64,000 nt of DNA from Candidatus Sysuiplasma jiujiangense (GTDB taxonomy: Archaea > Thermoplasmatota > Thermoplasmata > Sysuiplasmatales > Sysuiplasmataceae): positions 152,949 through 216,948 of the forward strand of contig JAHEAD010000002.1 in NCBI GenBank assembly GCA_019721075.1. Direction: 5' to 3'. The notes beneath the pieces were generated by a model, which worked only from the letters and a program-made list of their open reading frames with translations, had not been told where the DNA came from and searched no databases. The position numbers and the translations under genes are program-made. Positions 61,649 through 64,000 of this stretch are shown in pieces (the first letter of the stretch is position 1; every line of letters starts with the position of its first letter).

Positions 61649-63985
61649 ATGGCTGATGATTACAAAGCGCGGTTAACTCTTTTACCGTGGTCAGAGAACA
61701 TTGTTAAACTGGAATTCGGCAGACCTTCTACAATGATCGAAGAACTGCTCTTCCCAAAGCGGGTGGCAAACGTAAACAGACAAGGTAACTGGCGCCTTTC
61801 AGAAACGGAACAGGGGACCATCCTGTCTTTCCAAAGCAGGAAAATTGTCAAGTTCAATGTGACAGGGAACGGCGATTCTCTGATATTTGCCCAGACAATA
61901 GGTGATGAAGACAGAGTTTACGGACTTGGCGAAAAATATGCGAGGTTGAATCGCAGGTTCAAAACATTCAACATGTGGAATACCGATCAGTTCAACCATC
62001 TTCCGACAGGGGATCCCGCATATGTTTCGATTCCATTCTACATCGTCGCATCAAAGGGAAGTTACACTGGCATATTTTTCTCATATGCAGGTTTTTCGAA
62101 GTTCGATACCGGTGTAGAGAGAAAGGATGCCATAACGGTGACAATTAATTCGAAGGAGGCGGCGCTGTATGTTATTCATGGTGAAACTCCAGCAGAGATC
62201 ATCAGCAGGTACTCTGAAATTACAGGGAAACCGCTCCTGCCTCCAAAATGGGCCGTCGGATATAATCAGTGCCGTTATAGCTACAAAACGGAGAGTGAAG
62301 TACTTGACATGGCAGCGACATTCAGGCATAAGAAAATACCTTGCGATGCCATCTGGCTTGACATAGATTATATGGAAGATTACATGAACTTCACCTGGGA
62401 CAAAAGGAAGTTTCCCAATCCTAGGGCAATGCTCGACAAGATTCATTCGATCGGTTTCAAACTTGTCACCATACTGGATGTCGGAATAAAGGTCGAAAAG
62501 GGATATTCGGGATATGAAACGCTGAAAAAGGCTGATGGTTTTCTGAAAAATGGAGAGGACAGGGACTTCCTGGGAAGTGTCTGGCCGGGAATATGCGCCT
62601 TTCCTGATTTTCTGCGGACTGATGTCAGGGAACTGTGGGGCAATTGTATTGGCGAGTGGGTAAAACAAGGTATCGATGGTGTATGGTTGGATATGAACGA
62701 GCCATCGATTTTTGTTATGATCGATGCCGCCAGGGAATTGATTGAATTTATTACCCGCAGTGAGTCACTCGCAGGATACGATAGTTTACTGGCCGACAGC
62801 AACTTCATAATGACGCTCAGAGACAAGGCAGCGTCCCTCAGCCCAAACAGCATCTTCAAGGGAATTGGCCATATGCCACTTGGGTCATTCCATACTGGAG
62901 ACAATGGTGAAAAGCACTCAGACCTTGAGTTGCACAATGCCTATTCTACAATGGAAGTAATGGCCACAGCTGCAAGTTTCAAAGTAAATAATCCCGGAAA
63001 ACGCTGGTTCATACTTTCCCGTTCTGGTTATGCTGGAATTCAGCAGTATGCAGCTGTATGGACCGGGGACAATCAATCTGACTGGGGACATCTCGCTATC
63101 AGTATACCGCAGCTGTTAAGCCTTGGGCTATCGGGAGTACCTTTCGTTGGTGCGGATGTCGGCGGATTCTCAGATGATGCCGATCCTGAGCTTCTGGCCA
63201 GATGGACACAGCTTGGAGCATTTTATCCTTTTTTCAGGAACCACACAGTCAAGGGATCCGCGAGACAGGAACCTTGGTCATTCGGCAAGAAATATGAAAA
63301 GATCATTTCTGACGCAATTAAATTACGCTACAAGATTTTGCCCCAGATTTACTGGCTGCTGGTCAAGTCGCACAGGGAAGGAATACCGGTAATGAGGCCC
63401 ATGTTCTATGAGTTTCCCGGCGATAGTGAAGCTTATGATATTGACGATCAGTTCATGCTGGGTTCTGAGATTCTTGTTGCTCCCGTAATTTCACCCGGCG
63501 CAAGGGCTAGGGGTGTCTACCTTCCACTTTGCAAATGGCTCAATATGTGGACTGGCGAGGTTGCAGGACCAGGCTGGCATTTTGTTGATGCGCCGCTGAA
63601 TAGGATACCATATTTCCTGAAAGAGGACACAGGAATAGTTATGGCCGGGCCGGTTGACAATACCCAGAAAGAATGGAAACTCAGGGTTGAGGTATTTCTG
63701 GAGACTCAAGCCTGTATCAGAGTTTACGACGATGATGGGGAGAGCCTGGCAGAAAGCCTTTCTTATGAAGTGAAGCTTTGCTTCGTCAGAAGGAAAGACA
63801 ACATAGATGTTGATGGAGAGGTGATATGCGACGGTTTCAGCAGAAATGGAAAGATTGAAGTCAGAGTCCACTCCATGAAACCTGTCAACTCCGTCCGTTT
63901 TCTCGGCAACACAGTAAATACAACCAGAACTGGCGATGCTGTTTCTTTCAGAATAAACATCGGCGATTTGCTTGATCGTTCCTGA
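61649..63985 (+). CDS. GH31 family alpha-glucosidase
   Basis: A 778-residue glycoside hydrolase predicted to release glucose or related sugars from the non-reducing end of alpha-glucans. GH31 blocks are VYGLGEKYARLN, the barrel start AVGYNQCRYSY, IWLDIDYM, catalytic nucleophile Asp348 in VWLDMNEPS, RSGYAGIQQYAAVWTGDNQ with Asp474 as acid/base, GVPFVGADVGGF and FYPFFRNH. It resembles Sulfolobus MalA, though longer. No signal peptide, so intracellular. The open frame extends to 61430, but that stretch overlaps the decayed transposase in another frame; the TATA box supports 61649. Last gene in the window. Confidence 0.93.
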   Translation: MADDYKARLTLLPWSENIVKLEFGRPSTMIEELLFPKRVANVNRQGNWRLSETEQGTILSFQSRKIVKFNVTGNGDSLIFAQTIGDEDRVYGLGEKYARLNRRFKTFNMWNTDQFNHLPTGDPAYVSIPFYIVASKGSYTGIFFSYAGFSKFDTGVERKDAITVTINSKEAALYVIHGETPAEIISRYSEITGKPLLPPKWAVGYNQCRYSYKTESEVLDMAATFRHKKIPCDAIWLDIDYMEDYMNFTWDKRKFPNPRAMLDKIHSIGFKLVTILDVGIKVEKGYSGYETLKKADGFLKNGEDRDFLGSVWPGICAFPDFLRTDVRELWGNCIGEWVKQGIDGVWLDMNEPSIFVMIDAARELIEFITRSESLAGYDSLLADSNFIMTLRDKAASLSPNSIFKGIGHMPLGSFHTGDNGEKHSDLELHNAYSTMEVMATAASFKVNNPGKRWFILSRSGYAGIQQYAAVWTGDNQSDWGHLAISIPQLLSLGLSGVPFVGADVGGFSDDADPELLARWTQLGAFYPFFRNHTVKGSARQEPWSFGKKYEKIISDAIKLRYKILPQIYWLLVKSHREGIPVMRPMFYEFPGDSEAYDIDDQFMLGSEILVAPVISPGARARGVYLPLCKWLNMWTGEVAGPGWHFVDAPLNRIPYFLKEDTGIVMAGPVDNTQKEWKLRVEVFLETQACIRVYDDDGESLAESLSYEVKLCFVRRKDNIDVDGEVICDGFSRNGKIEVRVHSMKPVNSVRFLGNTVNTTRTGDAVSFRINIGDLLDRS

Positions 63986-64000
63986 CTTTTAAAATAGTAT

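Noticed and set aside
1-64000. CRISPR arrays, rRNA genes or complete insertion sequences
   Set aside because: No regularly spaced repeats, rRNA-like text or intact transposase with ends was seen.

Overview
The window is archaeal, most likely from a Thermoplasmata-related heterotroph (Thermoplasmatota). Archaeal or archaeal-type genes include membrane LonB, Hel308, Cgi121, aRF1, class I CCA-adding enzyme, NadM, PurP, D-aminoacyl-tRNA deacylase, LSm, L37e and the HMG-CoA synthase/thiolase/DUF35 cluster. Many genes carry an AT-rich TATA-like box about 25-30 bp before the start codon and no Shine-Dalgarno, as expected for leaderless mRNAs. The lineage is inferred from gene content, not from a marker-gene tree. 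By eye the DNA is about half GC.

Layout. 1-2318: 3' part of a dihydroorotase and a YkgJ-type cysteine-cluster protein. 2557-6861: PadR regulator with an operator-like dyad and two ABC-2 exporters. 6979-8827: LSm, a 54-codon L37e gene and purF. 8898-9118: tRNA-Ala and tRNA-Pro. 9295-13272: msrA, then an XRE regulator with the early mevalonate cluster, whose thiolase has Gly in place of the usual nucleophilic Cys. 13504-18945: methyltransferase, histidine ammonia-lyase, acetamidase/formamidase, ClC transporter. 18980-22705 (minus): apparent operon lonB-nadM-pncC-hydrolase. 22853-25624: small ORF, hel308, cgi121. 25935-29300: Mrp/Nbp35 ATPase, two formimino-folate genes and a YdcF protein. 29356-35557: a 1466-residue helical repeat protein ending in a RING/PHD-like zinc finger, divergent from two KaiC-like ATPases, one with a ruined P-loop. 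35641-42765: Moco oxidoreductase, KDG kinase, a leaderless 35-residue peptide, membrane protein, CCA enzyme, and an ABC importer with a duplicated permease. 42961-47065: ArsR-like regulator, membrane protein, 44-residue ORF, bactofilin-like protein, ABC exporter, D-aminoacyl-tRNA deacylase. 47062-50757: UMP kinase, aRF1 and ArgS. 50882-59152 (minus): PKD/CARDB surface protein, GT2 glycosyltransferase, PurP-family protein and a 14-TM MFS transporter. 59483-63985: two small membrane proteins, tRNA-Gln, a decayed insertion element and a GH31 alpha-glucosidase.

How it fits together. Most genes are housekeeping: pyrimidine and purine synthesis, NAD and isoprenoid metabolism, translation, tRNA maturation, proteolysis and repair. 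HutH and the two formimino-folate genes indicate histidine use; KDG kinase and GH31 indicate sugar and glucan catabolism by an Entner-Doudoroff-type route. The least explained parts are the giant repeat protein with its KaiC-like neighbours, the bactofilin/ABC operon, the Cys-less thiolase and two very short genes placed exactly where archaeal promoter logic would put them. No CRISPR array or complete insertion sequence was found.
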